The notes: generated from the sequence alone by a model not told the origin. A DNA stretch of 64,000 bases from Spisula solida (GCA_947247005.1 OX365944.1:58696096-58760095), one strand, 5' to 3'. Positions 26,863 through 42,199 are shown, counted from the stretch's first letter. Numbers and translations: made by a program.

Positions 26863-28864
26863 TCAAACACCTTACACTTAAGTTCCTTGACAAGCTGTCT
26901 AGTAAATTCCATGTCAGAAATTAGAGTGCCCGCCCCTTATTATTCATAATAATACTAGAAAATATTTTTCATTGGTAGATCTTTTCAATATATGTGAAGC
27001 AATTAATTAAACCTATGTTTTTATTGTGTCATACTTTAAACACTAAGCCATAGTAATAGTGCAGTGCTATGACTTAAAGCTCGCTAGAGATAACTCTAGC
27101 CTTATCAATCAACAAACATTGATAATATCAACACTGCATGAGGGACTGGCGGCTAAGTATTACCAGTATAAATTGAATGAGTACATGTACATGCATTCAA
27201 AGCCTTATGCACAAGATTAAACATTAAACAAATTTCGGAAATGTTTTTAATTGTCATTTTTATTTGTAAACAAAGGCTGCATGGTGTTATCATCAGTGGA
27301 TTGTACATAGCAGATAGACAAGAAGGAAACATCAAATATTACACAACCATTAAAACATTAGTATAGCCTAAAACTTACCTGTAACACTATTTACATCAAT
27401 TAAGTAAAACTCACACATTTGCATTAAACATCACAATTCAATAATGTCTGCTTATATTGACAAAACATTCTTCCTTAAAATGTTGTCAACCATCAACAAG
27501 AATTATGTTGGTTTAGAATACCAGTAAAACATGGAGAGAGAACATAATCAGGTTATATATGTGCTACCATATATTATACTATAGCTAGACTCCCGTACTC
27601 GTACCAGGTTTACTTAATTACCGTCCCCAAAATATTGTATAACATCCGATATAACCATCACTCATTAATAAACTTATTACAAAGCAGACAAAATTGTCGA
27701 CAATAATTTAGATTAAAAATTTCCGCAGGGCCATGAAGACGTCTTAAAAACATCATCAGTCCTGTGGGAACGACTGAATTTGTTCAAACTTGCGTTTTAT
27801 CTAATAGACTACTTGAGATACAGACAGGTTGTTTTGTAAACAGAATTCAAAATGAAATAGAAATGTATAAATATTTAAGTTCCAGGAAGACAGTAATACA
27901 CCAGACCACTATATCTATAGACAGGCGATGTCATGTAACTTAAGATATACTATAAACCATCGCAGACTGCATAATTCTATAGACAGGCAATGTCATGTAA
28001 CTCAAACTGTATTATAAACTATCGTAAACTCAAGCAATAACAACTTTCAACAACACTGTCTGATCATATAAGATAACCCTGTTTTCAAATATTTGAGAGA
28101 AAAATACATTAAATAGTAATCACATTTCATATTCTGTTTGTAATGTTATATGGGAAGCACCAGATACCAATATGTCCCCTCTTGTCACTGTTTGCACATG
28201 CAGAGAAATGTTTAACCCTCCCACATGTTTGAATGAAAACCTTTAATAATTACCCTTTGCCAGTACAGGACTGATTTTATAGAATTAGATGCTAATTATT
28301 ATAGTGATCAATTTTCTTTTTTTCAGGTCAGAAGATAGCATAACATATTCATATTGTTTCGTTTCAGCGTAATTAACTTATTTGTTCCGCCAATTATAAT
28401 TGATAAAGCTAACTCTACAGTGGCAGCTGAAATATTAATGGTTTAATACAGGGGTTCTGATTCACTTAAGACATCTGTAGGAAACTAGTTTCGTCCAACA
28501 GTCTGACAAACTTTGAAAGCCCATGTTTGCAGCCTGATTGACATGATGCCAATAAATGATAGAATTTACGAGGAAAAGGTTTCTTTACACGAATGACAGA
28601 ATATATGATAAATGATGTGAGTCAAGACATCTGGTCATAGATAGTATGCATCATCCAGTATTGTCTATGTAGCTGAAACAACAAACAATACATCCATCAT
28701 AGAACATAATCTGCACTAATATCCATCAATCTACATACAGGCTTGTACAGAATCTATATATCGTGCATCTACTTAGCCTTACCAAATCAAGTTACAACAC
28801 CGGCTGCTACTATATTATATAGTAAGTAAAACATTAGAATGATTTGTTATGCAGTATCAGGGTC
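26863..28864. other. AT-rich noncoding stretch
   Basis: No exon is supported. A 62 bp two-copy tandem duplication occurs at about 27915-28037 (CTATAGACAGGCGATGTCAT / CTATAGACAGGCAATGTCAT). Confidence 0.4.
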
Positions 28865-28999
28865 CACAGCACAATGATTAGCGCAGTGACTCCGCAGCAC
28901 AATGATTAGCGCAGTGACTCCGCAGCACAATGATTAGCGCAGTGACTCCGCAGCACAATGATTAGCGCAGTGACTCCGCAGCACAATGATTAGCGCAGT
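28865..28999 (+). repeat. 28 bp tandem repeat, 5 copies, A-box-like
   Basis: CAGCACAATGATTAGCGCAG, then TGACTCCG repeats with starts at 28869, 28897, 28925, 28953 and 28981, almost without change. GATTAGCGCAGTG resembles a Pol III A box (TRGCNNAGNNG), as if a tRNA-like head had been amplified. Confidence 0.9.
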
Positions 29000-31900
29000 T
29001 TCGGAGACTGCTCATTATATATAGACAAAACTAGCTCCGTCCTAATCTCTTCTGGGACTGACATGCATGCCCATAGTGAACATTCACTAGCTTCCTTTAC
29101 TGAGTCACATATAATCTTCGTCCTGGTAAACCACATCACTCCTAAAATTGCCTAACAGCTGCAAAACACCAATTATTTTTCAAAAACCAGTTTGGAGATG
29201 ATGTTCACCATATACTGTAGGTATTACAGACAACAGTGTTTGTGGAATAAAGGGTTCAATTTGGTATTATATACCAGTACCTGCTTTCCATGTTTCTATG
29301 GAGTAACAAGTTACTAATTTCTTTAGACAGCAAGTAGTCTACCGGTATATACAATAAGTACCAAATTTATATAGCACTTTTTCATGCTATTCCTAATGGT
29401 CATCAGTCTATTTCCCATTCAAAATTAGCTTGTACATACATTTTTATGATGAATATATGTTATATGTTACACCCCATAGTAGACTGTATGTCCACATGTT
29501 TTTTGTACATGTCATGTTTATCATTGTCATTTACTACACTCTTGGTTCATCTGATTGCCTGTCATAGTTTATATAAAACCCATAGATTTCACTTGTCATA
29601 TGCTGTATTACACCAATAGTCTTCAACATGTCAACACTCAAATGTCAATCATTGCTTTATAGTGGTTTGTATTTTACCATAAACTACACTTAGCATTGCT
29701 TATACTGCAGTGTTTACAATCATCAACTGCATTAAAATACTGATTTATTATCATACATGGAGATTTGCACCCACAAAAGGAGTTTTCTTCCATATTTAAC
29801 AGCAGTACCATGTATGTCAGCAAGGTGTAATGCATCTTCTTTAGATAAACAATAATAAAGGAGCACAATTGGCCCCTAATAACTATAAAATGCAAAGGAA
29901 CAAACCATAATTTTAAAATGAATCTGAGAGGGCCACGCAATGCCACTCACTCACTGTTAACAACCGCATCTGCACAACTAGCCAAACGCAAGCATAAGAA
30001 ATGCATAGCCAATGAAAGTCGTAAGTAGAGGTATCATTGCCAAGACAAGGTTTTCTGCCATAATAATAATGATGGTCCTTTACTAAGGAGACTGAAACAA
30101 ATAAAACAATAAGTCTGCAAGAGGACCATGTCAGAATACGAAATAATAAATAGAACGTATCTAGTGATATGCCTTCACTAGCTTTTCCAGAACAAGTTCC
30201 ATAACGGTTTCTTCCATGTCTTAATCCTTTACACTTTCTCCAAGACTTAGTGCATTTACAAAATATTTATTCAGCTGCATAAGTGTAGTGACGAGAATCA
30301 CAACTTCTTTTCAAACAACTAAAATGGAAATGGTTATGAACATATTCCAATCTAAATAAAACTTCTTATAAGATTACGGTAAGAAACTAATAAGCCTAAG
30401 GGGGAAAGGTTTAAGCATTTGTTTGCAGTTTCTAGAGCACAAAACAAAATACAAAGCAGAGACATACATGATATAAACTTGAGAAAGCTCCATGCTAAAC
30501 AAAAGGATGTTGGTTTCAGTCAGTTTGGTCACAATGTATCCTGTTGTTATTTGAAGAGTCTGTTGAGAGTCATTGGGAACACCAATAATGCCACAATAAC
30601 TGACCCTTAACCTCATACAGGTGTGCTACAAGGAGAATCAATTGTATTATAAAAGCAAGAACATATTTGGTTACATTTGGTAATTAATTGACATTTAGCT
30701 GTTGTGTGTTTTTGTACACAAAACCTGTCAGACAATGGTGTACATGAAGTGACTCAGTAACATTACAACACCACCTAACAGATGTTGGTATTTAGATTCA
30801 ATTTGCTGCATCCAACTGTTTAATTATGGCACGGCTATTTTAATTACCCAAAGATAGCAATTAACTGAAGCAATGACAAACTGCCAGATCAAAAAGTCAA
30901 ATTCCATTTGTAGCGAACCACATGTCACTTAAGGTGAAAAATGACCATATCTGGACACATGCCCTGCTAGGACCAGGACCAGGACAATACACTGAATGAG
31001 ATCTTCACTGTAATGTGTGGAGGGGCATTTGTTTGCCTTGGTATGTGGGGGAGCAAATGTTCCTATTGAAAACAGTGTTAATGAAACCTTTTCATTTCAC
31101 TATAAACATGCCTTTGACAAGGCTCTTTGTAACTGGATACCTGACAAAAAAATGTAAATTTTAATACAAATGATCTACGGGCAGAATACATACAGCAGGC
31201 AACAGTAATAGGCAGTATCAGTTCAGGCTAAATTACCAGCTTGAAGGACAATGTTTGGAGCCCTTACAACACCATAGTAATCTACATACAACATTTCACA
31301 ACATTTTAAAATTCTCATGTCAAGATTTTGTGACAAATCACAGTATTCAAGGTAAAAGAATGAAAGAAATTGATGTTAAATGCTCTTCACTTAAACATGC
31401 TGCAGACAAATTACTGGAGACAAGACAGTTATGTATGAAGTTTATAAATTTTTATTTAAATTTAATGCGAACATGGCAAAGACAACTGAGAAATAGGGCA
31501 ATTACATAAAATTACAAATTCTTTACAAATAGTGAGTGCAAATAAGTTAAATTTATCTCAATTAATGAAGTAATTGCCAGTAATTCTTTAAAGTTTGTTC
31601 TAATTAACCATTACTGTCGAAGAGGCAATTGGTTTATAAAAACACCAATTTTGATACACTGGTAACACTTAATTCTAATTAAAATTTGTTGTTAATGAGA
31701 TATTTCTAGTTTTATAGCATTTTAAATTCCTACAGTAATACATAAAAAGTTTGAACAGTCAGAACTGCATCATATCACACTCCATATAGAGGCACGTTAA
31801 GACTATCAAAGCTGAGCTAACAGACATCCATCACAGCTACATGGATATATAGCCATCATTGAAGAGAGGCCTTCAAAACAAATGATCTGTCAGGAATGAT

Positions 31901-32539
31901 TTCCTGATTGGCTCGTTCATACAGAGAGAACTGGTGGGGAATTATAGAGAGACTGAGGGAGGTCGGCTCCAGCAATCTGACCATCTTATTCATGTCTTAA
32001 TTGATCTAAATGATCAACAAGTGACCAGTTTCTGGGAAAGATCACAGACATATTGTCTAGAAGATGGGAACATTTATCAGGCTTCAGGCAGCACAATCAG
32101 CCAGAAACTGTAGTGAATTAATACCAAGAAGAGCAGGTTAAGAGATTTAAAGATGTTAAAGAGAGACAATTACTGTCTTATTGACTCTTGTTATAAACAT
32201 TCTGTAAATAACCACTAAAAACAAGATTGTAAATTATATGTGATGCGGCAATATAAGTTATACTGGAAGTTATAGCCCTGTCAGATGATCCAACAAAGTG
32301 TATTATAAATTACACCAACCGATTCTTAAAACTCTACTTAAACTAACTTAGGTTCTAGCAAAATACTGCATATCTACCAAGTTGAATCTATATTTTTCTA
32401 TTGAATAATCCCAAAAGTAATATTTTGCCATAAGGAAATAAATGGATATACTCTCTTTTAACAATGCATAAATAATTAATAATAAATGGCATGCAATAAT
32501 TATGTCTGCTTTAATGAATAATAAATAACCTGATTTCTT
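29000..32539. other. AT-rich noncoding stretch
   Basis: Several 60-90 codon ORFs on both strands, none with recognisable domains or splice partners. No tandem or inverted structure stood out. Confidence 0.35.
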
Positions 32540-32790
32540 AATTATTTTATTTGTAATTTATTCAAGTCCTACCACCAATGATATAGATGAAGGAGACCCA
32601 GTCACGTCGGTCCTGGGCCATAAGTTCTTGAACAATCCTTATACCTGATGCAGAGTGCCGATAGGAAGGTCAATTTTGAACGAATATTAACTTTTGGTTT
32701 GGTATGTTGCAGTAAGGATCAAATCTCCATCTCCCATTCACAAGGTGGACACTTCTGACCCATCACATAGGGAGGATAAATACCTGCATG
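32540..32790 (-). mobile_element. Possible degenerate tRNA-derived SINE
   Basis: The minus strand has GATGGGTCAGAAGTGTCCAC, then GATTTGATCCTT, loosely tRNA-like. No second copy was found in the window, so this is tentative. Confidence 0.3.
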
Positions 32791-34164
32791 GTTATGGTAA
32801 TTTCATTATAGGCTGTCTCTGAGTCAAAATATTCAATGTCATTCAATCACAAATAAAGTCAAAATAAAGTCAAACCATGTTGAAACAAAATGAACAGTAA
32901 TTATAGCCTGGAAGGCAATCATAAAGTTTTACAAACAAATGTAGACTGTAATCTTCATTAAGAAAGTCAAACTGCCCACTGGCCATATATGGCATATAGT
33001 GGTATAAAAGTTGATGACAAGAGTGACTTGCCCCTGGCAATAAATCTCAGCCACCAACTAGCCAGTGGTAACATGTCTTAGCATACATGTCCACAGTAAC
33101 ATACACAAAACTGATAAGATAGGAATAGTGAAAAACATGAAACATTTTGTGTGGTGATAAAGTTACACACATTTGATTCATTCATTGGATTATTACACAG
33201 GATCTAAATATATGTTTCTTGCTTTGGTTTGTGTGGTATAACATACTGAGGTAAGTTCATTAACTCTTGTCAACATTTCAATTGTCTCATTTTGTCTGTA
33301 TATTAAAGTTACTCTAGCAAATTACAAATTAATGCACTACAAAGCATGACTGTTGCCCTTTTACCACTCTGGTCATAGCCATATAGGAAGCAGTCCTTTT
33401 AAGGTCATCCTTCTTGCCCTGATATTTATTAATTTTGAATAATTCAAAGCATGCAAACTTTGTATGTGGTGCTGTACATGTGTTCATGTTTGAATACTTT
33501 TATGGTTCAATGTTCGCATACCATACAATATTAATTTTTTTTCCGTGTATTGTTTTTCAACAGCAATTTATCTCCGTGAGTTATACTTGTCTATTTTGGT
33601 GGTATCTGATTTAAGTTAAAGATGCAATGTTGCAGTACAAGAACCCTGTCTTTTACTTTGTATTTACTCTGGTCCAAAAGCGATAAAGGGAGCAGTTCTT
33701 GTCTTTCTAATGGAGTTTGGTTTCTAGGGTGATTAATTCAGGCCATATACATTTTCTTGAATATTGAAACAAGTGGCACAACTGGAGTTATTATGTGCTC
33801 TGTTGTCTTTGTGATACAAAAAGTTTTCATTCAACATGGATTGCTTTAAGCGCTATACATTTTTAAAATTAGAATTAAAATATTTAATTCAGAAACTTTT
33901 CGACATTCTCTGGTTTCAATTTAAATAAGATTTTTTGCATTTCAAATCTTAATTGGAATAACATCATGCTATGTATGGAAGTAGCACCTATGATAACAGC
34001 AACAATTTTGTGGTAATATTGTGGGAGGATACTGCAATACAAAATGTTTAAACCTGACCTTGCCAAGGCAGATAAATATTGTATTAGATTCAACTCTAAT
34101 GAAATATAATGTTCACCCAAACAAAATGGCCGACATTGTCTTGAGACTGTCGCACAAATCAAGC
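32791..34164. other. AT-rich noncoding stretch
   Basis: No exon is supported. A 113-codon minus-strand ORF (33884-34225) runs into the family D repeat and has no recognisable domain. Confidence 0.35.
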
Positions 34165-34345
34165 ATTTATAAGACTCAGTGTTTAAACTAGTCAACTTCT
34201 GGTTATCGCAATAAGTCATACACATTGAATCATATAGTCTCCCAATAAGTCATACAGTGACCATTTTGCTCGCAATAAGTCATACATACAAGTTGAATTG
34301 TAAAGTCTCCCAATAAGGCATACAGTGGTTAGGTTTAAATGCTAT
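34165..34345 (+). repeat. Dispersed repeat family D, copy 2
   Basis: It matches 17745-17930: GTTTAAACTAGTCAACTTCT, two AGTCTCCCAATAAGTCATAC-type units (68 bp apart here) and a GGTTAGGTTT tail. Confidence 0.75.
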
Positions 34346-37300
34346 GAGACTACCGTAGGTATACAGACATAATTTGGTGTACAACCATACAATGTAATTG
34401 CAACTTTTAAAGATAAAAAAAAAGATATAAGGGAGAATGAACATGTCAAACAGACGTTAATGGTTTGTATCATTATTTTTACTGCAGCATTTTGTTTGTT
34501 CCGTGTAGCCAGCTACTTATTTCTGTTTAATCTTAAGTTTTACTCCATGTTAAATAACTGTGTGGGCACCAAATGGGTATTTTTATGTTGCAAAAAAAAG
34601 AAGGCAAAGCAAGGCAATATAAACAAGTGGAGGTTGCAACAAGATCCTCTATTATATAAGACAGTAATAGACCACAAACAACTCAATTAACTCTGACTTA
34701 ATGTCCCACAGAATTGCAATCATAATACATCCACCAGGCTTGAGCTGTTTATATTAGGGTGTATTCAACAACCCACTAATCATTACCATAAGGACCCAAC
34801 AATAGACTACTTAACTTTATAACTTTTAATCTTGGACTAAGACTAGTATTGTCAGATCATATTGACCAGTGGACAGTTTGGCACCAGTTTCTATCAGCTA
34901 TTAGCAGTGTTTGTCACATTCCCCTCTGATAAATGTGGTAAACTGTAAATAATCATATCTCACAATCCATTAACGGTCCAGTCATCTGATTAAGTGCTCT
35001 ATCAGCAGTCGTTCTCTGTCAGACAAACTGGCATATCTCTATATGATAAAATCAGTCCCATGTCTAATTTCATTGCATTGTATAGGACATATTAATGAAA
35101 ACTTTATGTCAATTTTATATACTACTAACGGCTATTGTACAATTAGATATGTTGGCATTGCATGACATTTCAAACCGTATAATGCTGGCGACATGGGTTT
35201 TATGTGATTTTAAATACACAAGCATTTAGTTACGCATTAAGCAAATTTATCAAAAAAGCGATAAAATTCATTGTTAAATATCAAGATTAAGGCTTAATGA
35301 CTTAATACACAGCAATAATTCAGAGACAAAATAATACAAAGGGGTCATAATGCAATGATTAGGTGGCATAAAACGGCGCTATAAGTATGTCATCTTAATG
35401 AATTCTGGAGAAAAATCTAAAATCTCTCATGAAAGCCTTCATGAGTAAAATAAATGACTTTTGTATCCATGTAATTCCAGCGTAAGCCTGCTGTATGAGT
35501 GGTAGGTTGTTCATTATCTAGAGATATATGGAAGCATGCTCTATTGAAAAACCATATAACAAAACAGTCAATCAGTTTATTCCTTATAAGGCCACAGTTC
35601 TTTGATTTTTCGTTACTCGAACCCTCCTGTCCCATTTTTTGGCATTTTCAAAAAAAAAAAAATGGAAATCTTTATATTTTGATGGTATTAAAGGTATTAA
35701 ATTTGTATATATCTGCCTAGCGGAGCGGCCTAACTGTATGTTAGTAGCAGCATGAGAACAAAAAATTGAAGGCAAACATCATCCACAAATTAAAGAGTAC
35801 ACATTTTTAACGAAAAACTTAACATTCAGCATTAAAACCAAGCAAACAACAATAATTAGTACATTTAATATTTGAACTGTACACTAACGCATGTTCAATT
35901 GTTCGAGTGTTTCACCTGGCTTATAATATGTATCGGTACATGCAGTATAATGCATACATTTTGCGTATTCATCGTTCATTACATGGTCATTAGTATTCTG
36001 TCCATTGACAATAAAAACTATAACAACTGACAGCAATTACTGAACATCAAAGAAATGCATAAATAATCTAACAAATAATTCTATTTGACAAAACATTTTG
36101 AGAAAATTTAATTACCAGAAAGCGAACATCAATTTCTGCATATTAACAGCATAGACAGAGCGTGATAATATGTAATACCAGCTAGAAATAGAGCGCAATA
36201 AAAAAAGTAACCACAAAATAAAAACAAAGATCTTAAACTTAAAACTGTTTTGGTACAAACATCATGTAGATTGATTTAAAAGTTTAAATGATTGTAATTC
36301 TATTTGATTCCAGTATAATTAAACTACCCATATTTACCCCCTAGTCAGTGCTTATCACCATGATAAAGTAAAAATAAGGGGTCATTTTTTGTCCCCTTCA
36401 ACAAAACAACATGTTTGCATTTGCCATTACAGCATTGAACAAAACTTGTTTTTTTTATCTTAATGTCATGCCAGCATATACGTATCATAATAACATTAAA
36501 TCATTTCAAAATGATTTCCCAAGTTTTATACTTGTTTAAAACGTAAAAAAAATCGCTTGCTACATATGTAAAATATCCTCACAAGCCTTTTATAAAGGAT
36601 ATTGTTAGTAAGGGGCCAATTCTGTCATCCGCATGTTGTGTCTTTTTAATGTGTTTACCCGGTTAGAGAGAAAGTTTTGCTAAAGATAAAACATAATACA
36701 ACATTGACAAACATATAAATGATTGATTTGTTTAGCAAGGAGACATTATCACCCAATAAATTACAGACACAAGTTTTTTCTTCCGATAAACATCCATGTC
36801 ATAGCCTCATATGAAGTTCTAGTTGAGACTGTAAATTACTGCAAAATGACATAACATAGGAATTCTTTGTAATTCAAATTTTGCATCCAAATATAGGACA
36901 TTAAAAACCACCGAACATGCACAAATCATGCAAATATCAAGTTTTGCCATTGATCCGCAAATTCTCTCGTGAAATCAATGTAAATTAGGCTCTTGTTAAT
37001 TTGAATTGTAATTACGATTGCGCAATTATTCAAAAACATGTGCTGACTCATTATTGGACCAAGTTCATAGATCTCATTGAGAAATTCAACATCATTGTAT
37101 CATAAACTGAAAATGACTTGAAAAATTAACAAGAAACAAGGACATTTCAAGAAAATCCTGAGTTTTCAACAGGGGCAAAAACAATGCTGAATATTGTATG
37201 ATTCCCAAGTAAAAACCCCAAACCCAAAGTGCAGATCGACACAGATTCCATATGACTGAACAAATTTACCTTCAAACATTGATTCCCCATTAGCATGATG

Positions 37301-37794
37301 CCCAATCTTGTATTGACAGTTATAGGCAATATAAAATACAGATAGCTTATCTCAGCCTAAATGACGACCATAATTAGATAAAAAATTCCATAGGAGGAAT
37401 CCTACAAATTGCGGCACATATTGCGAACACTCCCAACACTCGGATACAACTCCCCATATTATACCATTATTATTGACTTTCCATTATTATCAATGCAGTA
37501 TAAAACTTATTAACTATATTACCAGGAAAACAGACATGAATACAGAAGTGATTATGCCGAGAAATATAACAATATTTATACCCACCACAATATAATTTCC
37601 TATTATGGTAGATATGGGAAAATCTTCCCTCATACATCCATATTAAACATATTACTCACAGGAATACAGCAGGAGGGAACAGTTTGTAAATATTACCATA
37701 GAAATAAAGTTAATTGTATATTTAAAGTTGCCTATCTTTTTTATAGAGATTGATCTCACATCAAACTATCGACAAATATACATCCTAAAAGACT
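34346..37794. other. AT-rich noncoding stretch
   Basis: A palindromic 12-base CATGAAAGCCTTCATG lies near 35430. No exon, tRNA or longer repeat is supported. Confidence 0.35.
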
Positions 37795-38397
37795 AAGATT
37801 ATTCTTGGAGGGATCATTCTAGTAGATTGAGAGTATTCTTGGAGATTGAGATCATTCTTGGAGATTGAGAGCATTCTTGCAGTTTTAGAGCATTCTTGTA
37901 GATTGAGACAATTCTTGTAGATTGAGATAATTCTTGTAGATTGAGTTCATTTTTGAAGATTTAAGATTATTCTTGTAGATTGAGATCATTCTTGAAGATT
38001 TAAGACCATTCTTGTAGATTGAGATAATTCTTGTAGATTGAGATCATTCTTGTAGATTGAGATTATTCTTGAAGATTTAAGACCATTCTTGTAGATTGAG
38101 ATCATTTTTGGAGATTGAGATCATTCTTGTAGATTGAGAGCTTTTTTGAAGATTTAAGATCATTCTTGTAGATTGAGATCATTCTTGAAGATTTAAGATC
38201 TTTTTTGTCAATTGAGAGCATTCTAGTAGATTGAGAGCATTCTTGAAGATTGAGGAGAAGATTTAAGATCGTTCTTGTAGACATTCTTTTAGATTGAGAT
38301 CATTAATGTAGATTGATAATATTCATGTAGATTGACATCATTACTGTATGTTGAGATATTTCTTGTAGACCTGAAGATTATTCTTGTATATTGAGAC
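37795..38397 (+). repeat. 19-20 bp tandem array, about 30 units
   Basis: Units ATTCTTGTAGATTGAGATC (19) and ATTCTTGAAGATTTAAGATC (20) alternate irregularly. The edges are more diverged, as expected for an array that grew from its middle. Confidence 0.9.
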
Positions 38398-41300
38398 CTA
38401 TCACACACCAGCAAACGTAGTAATGTTATGACACAAATATAATCTGACTAATGGTGGAACAGCTTGATGGAACAGTCAGAAATAACATTCTTTAACATTT
38501 ACTTAACATAAACATGTCATCAATATTCACCCTCATAAAATTCTAATGATAATGTACTGGACATAAAACATGGTAATTTAAAAAAAATTAATTTAGCGGT
38601 AATTTCAAGCGTGTAATTACATACAGCAGTAAGTAATTTACTCAACTGATACGTAATAAAACTCAGGTAGAAAATAACACACATATTATAATAGCCCTAG
38701 TCATGAGAGTTAGCCATTATTTACAACATTCAAACAAGAAATAAAGTCCTATCTTAGTAACAAATTTCAATATACTAACATTACAATTTATCACCATTAA
38801 ATTCCCATTAAGGTCATCATTAGATATATATATATATCTCATCCTATGTTAGATTTTTACAGACAAATTTATGGATGAAAAATAATTGTTCACTTATGTC
38901 AGTGAACATAAAGTTTATTATAAACAAGTAAACCTATGGTTCACTCAGTCTAGTAGCGTATTTGTTTTACAAAATGAATAATAGAATACATTTAAATGCA
39001 TAATTGAAGAGATTATTTTTATCTCGGTATTTGCGTACTACTGGAAGCAAACTGGCATACTATTTAGAAATTTGGTACCGTCCCTCACAGTGGTCATGTG
39101 TCAGCACTTTCTGTTTCAGAAATACCATCGAAACCTGGCATTGTTCAAAATACCCCCCCAAAATATCCCCTATCCTTCTTGCCAAGCTGAGGCTTTCCAG
39201 CTAGATGGCTGTATTTCTTTAGGAAGGTAATAAAAATACTGTTTTTCACTGATACGTCTACAAAAGGTGATATTTTTAATATTTTTTTTCATAGTCTACA
39301 AAAAGTGTTTCAATGGTTATTTGTTTTTCTCCTCAATCATCTTAAGTAAGTTTGGCGATAATTATAATATTATATTATACATATTAGAGTTTCTGACTTT
39401 AATTATCAGACAAAAATCTCAAGAATGCAGAAAATTTCTTTGGAAGAATTTACCAATTCATCATTTTTAATATTTCAAGGTCACGTTTTACCTCTGACCA
39501 TGATAGAACTAAAACCTAAAATTTTCCTCATGAACGCAAAATTATTACATAAATAATCAGCACGATTCATTTTACTACAGATAAAAAATACCATAAATTT
39601 TCGACATAATCAAAGTCAGTGTTCATTGGACTGAAACAAGAAGCCAATTAATTAATTCCAGATGACCGATTAAGTGGGCTATGATCCCCCACCAATATCA
39701 AGCTAGACAGCCCAGACTACATGGAGACACAGAAATAAGTATAATTGCCCAAGAACAATCCAAGTTATGTTAAACACAATAATTACTGTACTTTAGAAAA
39801 CTATCTTTTATCTACAGGAGTTTATATATTTACAGCTATCAACATTTTACCTGATTATGATGGATTGAGAGGTTAATTACAGACAAGTATTTATTTATAA
39901 ATTTTGATAGGCACAGACTTATTTGATAATATACCTGCCTGCAAGCAGTGTGCATTTCAATGAGCCAATGAATAAAGAAATTTGTTACAATCTGATTTCG
40001 TAGTCAGTGATAATTTCAAATAGTTCATAACATATCAAGGCTTAAAGTCACAACCAATTGCATGGTCACATTACTTACAAAATCCTCCGTTCACTGTTAA
40101 AGATGATTACATTAATAAAGTCTTTAAATAAAGTTAATCAACCATTTGAATCTCCTTAAGTTTGCGACTGTATGTCTGATTATGTTGTCAAAATTTGTAG
40201 AGTCGAGACAGGCAGTCTTGTTAACCAGTCTGCTACGTAGGGGTCCCACCCCTCATTGAAAATTTATGTAAGCCGTAATAACTTTATTACCTTGAAATGA
40301 AAAACATCCCCATGTGGGTAAAAATGTTCTAACAATGCGTTAATAGCGGGTATCACATCTCATTGACTTAATACACATAAATCAAAGAACATTATAAGTT
40401 ATGAAAAGACCATTAAATAATTACAACAGAGCATCAACCTGCTGTCTATAAAACTCCCTCTGTCAAACATAATTCACAAAATTTGCAAGATCTAACAGGA
40501 GCGTTCATTTTCTTGACTCCACGGCTCCACGGCAGAATACACCAATTGTTTTGTTCATTAGAATACTGCACTTGCAAAGAGGTTACATATGTTTATTATA
40601 ACAGGAAGTTCCCCCTACACCAATTGGGTTCCTGTTCAGTTTTATTACTGGAGGTCTATGGGTAATGTATTACAAACATGTGTACTTGTATTAACTTAAA
40701 AGGTGATAACTTAAGGAAAACTTCTCGTCATGAAATTTTCAAATTTTTCAGGAAATACTTTGAGAGGCATTATGCACTTGTCTAGTGTGGAAACTTCTAT
40801 CACTTGGAGACATGTTTGTCATGTGCTGAACTTGCACAATGCCAACTGAGGCAATTGGTGACTTGCTTATCAAACATAAATGCAATGGACACTTGTCAAT
40901 GCTGTGCTTGCAATGCGATTCCAAAATTCAAATTTAACTCAATTGGCGCCTTAGTTCTGTTCTTATCAAATAAGAATTGGAATTATTTGGAGAAAAATCT
41001 GTTCTGAAAGACAATTATGCTAGCATTTCGACAGCCAGATCATTCTAAACAATCTAATCAGTGTTTTTCACCATTGTTTCCCCAAAGGTTATTGAAAGAA
41101 TTGTCCATTGTGGTTTTAAAGGCCTGATGTATTATATTCTTAAGCTGTTTCTGGCCAATGTGGTGGGAAGAAATTAATCGAACTTGAACACTGCTTAATG
41201 ATCAGAGTATTTTTATCCCGTGAGTATTGTATAAGATTTCCTTACATTGACAACCAATAATAGAGAAGATCCAAGAAACAGTACATGGAAGGGCAAGAAT

Positions 41301-42199
41301 GATACATGAACATTCAACTACAGTAACAAATTCACCATTTAACCATGTGCAGCCAGTTGTTTCAGACCAATTTAAAGAGGATTTGTTGAAGCTGAACAAC
41401 TTCCAACTAAAACTGTGATATCACAAATAGCCTTCCCAGGCAGTCACCACCACAATGGTAGTCAATGACCAATAATAACTAAACACTAATATATTATATA
41501 TGATGCTTGTTTATAATTGATCATTACATGGTGTCATTCAATGACCATCAAATATAATTATGAAGTGACACTGTTTTTTATATATATTTTAAAGGCTGTA
41601 TAGAGTATGATAAACAGTTATTAGAAAACCTTTCTTGGAATAATTTGGTCAGATGAATTGCAAAAATAATCCTTAAAACTTTAACTTTTCCATCAATTAC
41701 TCCTGTTTTAATTCTTCAAAGCATTGACTCCATTCCACATCCAGAGTATATCAGAGTATTTAAGCTATGTCTTCTTCTTTGCATTCACTGCTTTTGATAC
41801 TGGTTGCTCAGATGGATCAAGTACATGTATGTGCTTTTTGCCATGGAGCTTCTTTTCTATGATCTGGCCATTTAGGTTTCCTTGTAAGCACAACTGTAGT
41901 ATGTGCTGTTCTGATCTGAGGCCCTACATGAGCATTTTGGACAGTTTCACACATATTGTACTACTATACCAATAACAATTGTTTTCAATGGGGTTTCCAG
42001 TTCTGTTTTGAATGATAATAAGAAAAATCTGCAAACTTCATATGCAAAGCAAGGCAAGTTGCAAAGCAAAGTCCAAGTTGAAGCAGGCAGATCCTTATGA
42101 AGCTCTATTCAAGACAAACATTACACTGAAGTAAATGTTTTATGACATTGCGTGCCTGAGCGTAGTGTAGACCTTTTATCCTCTCCTTATTTCAGTTCA
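38398..42199. other. AT-rich noncoding stretch
   Basis: It includes a short (AT)n palindrome AGATATATATATATATCT near 38823. No exon or long repeat is supported. Confidence 0.35.

Noticed and set aside
27376..27540. Minus-strand exon ending in TTACAG|GTAAGT
   Set aside because: A good donor, but the preceding sequence has stops in the phase needed to join exon 2 and no coding character.
33884..34225. 113-codon minus-strand ORF
   Set aside because: Its N-terminal part is inside the family D repeat; no motif recognised.
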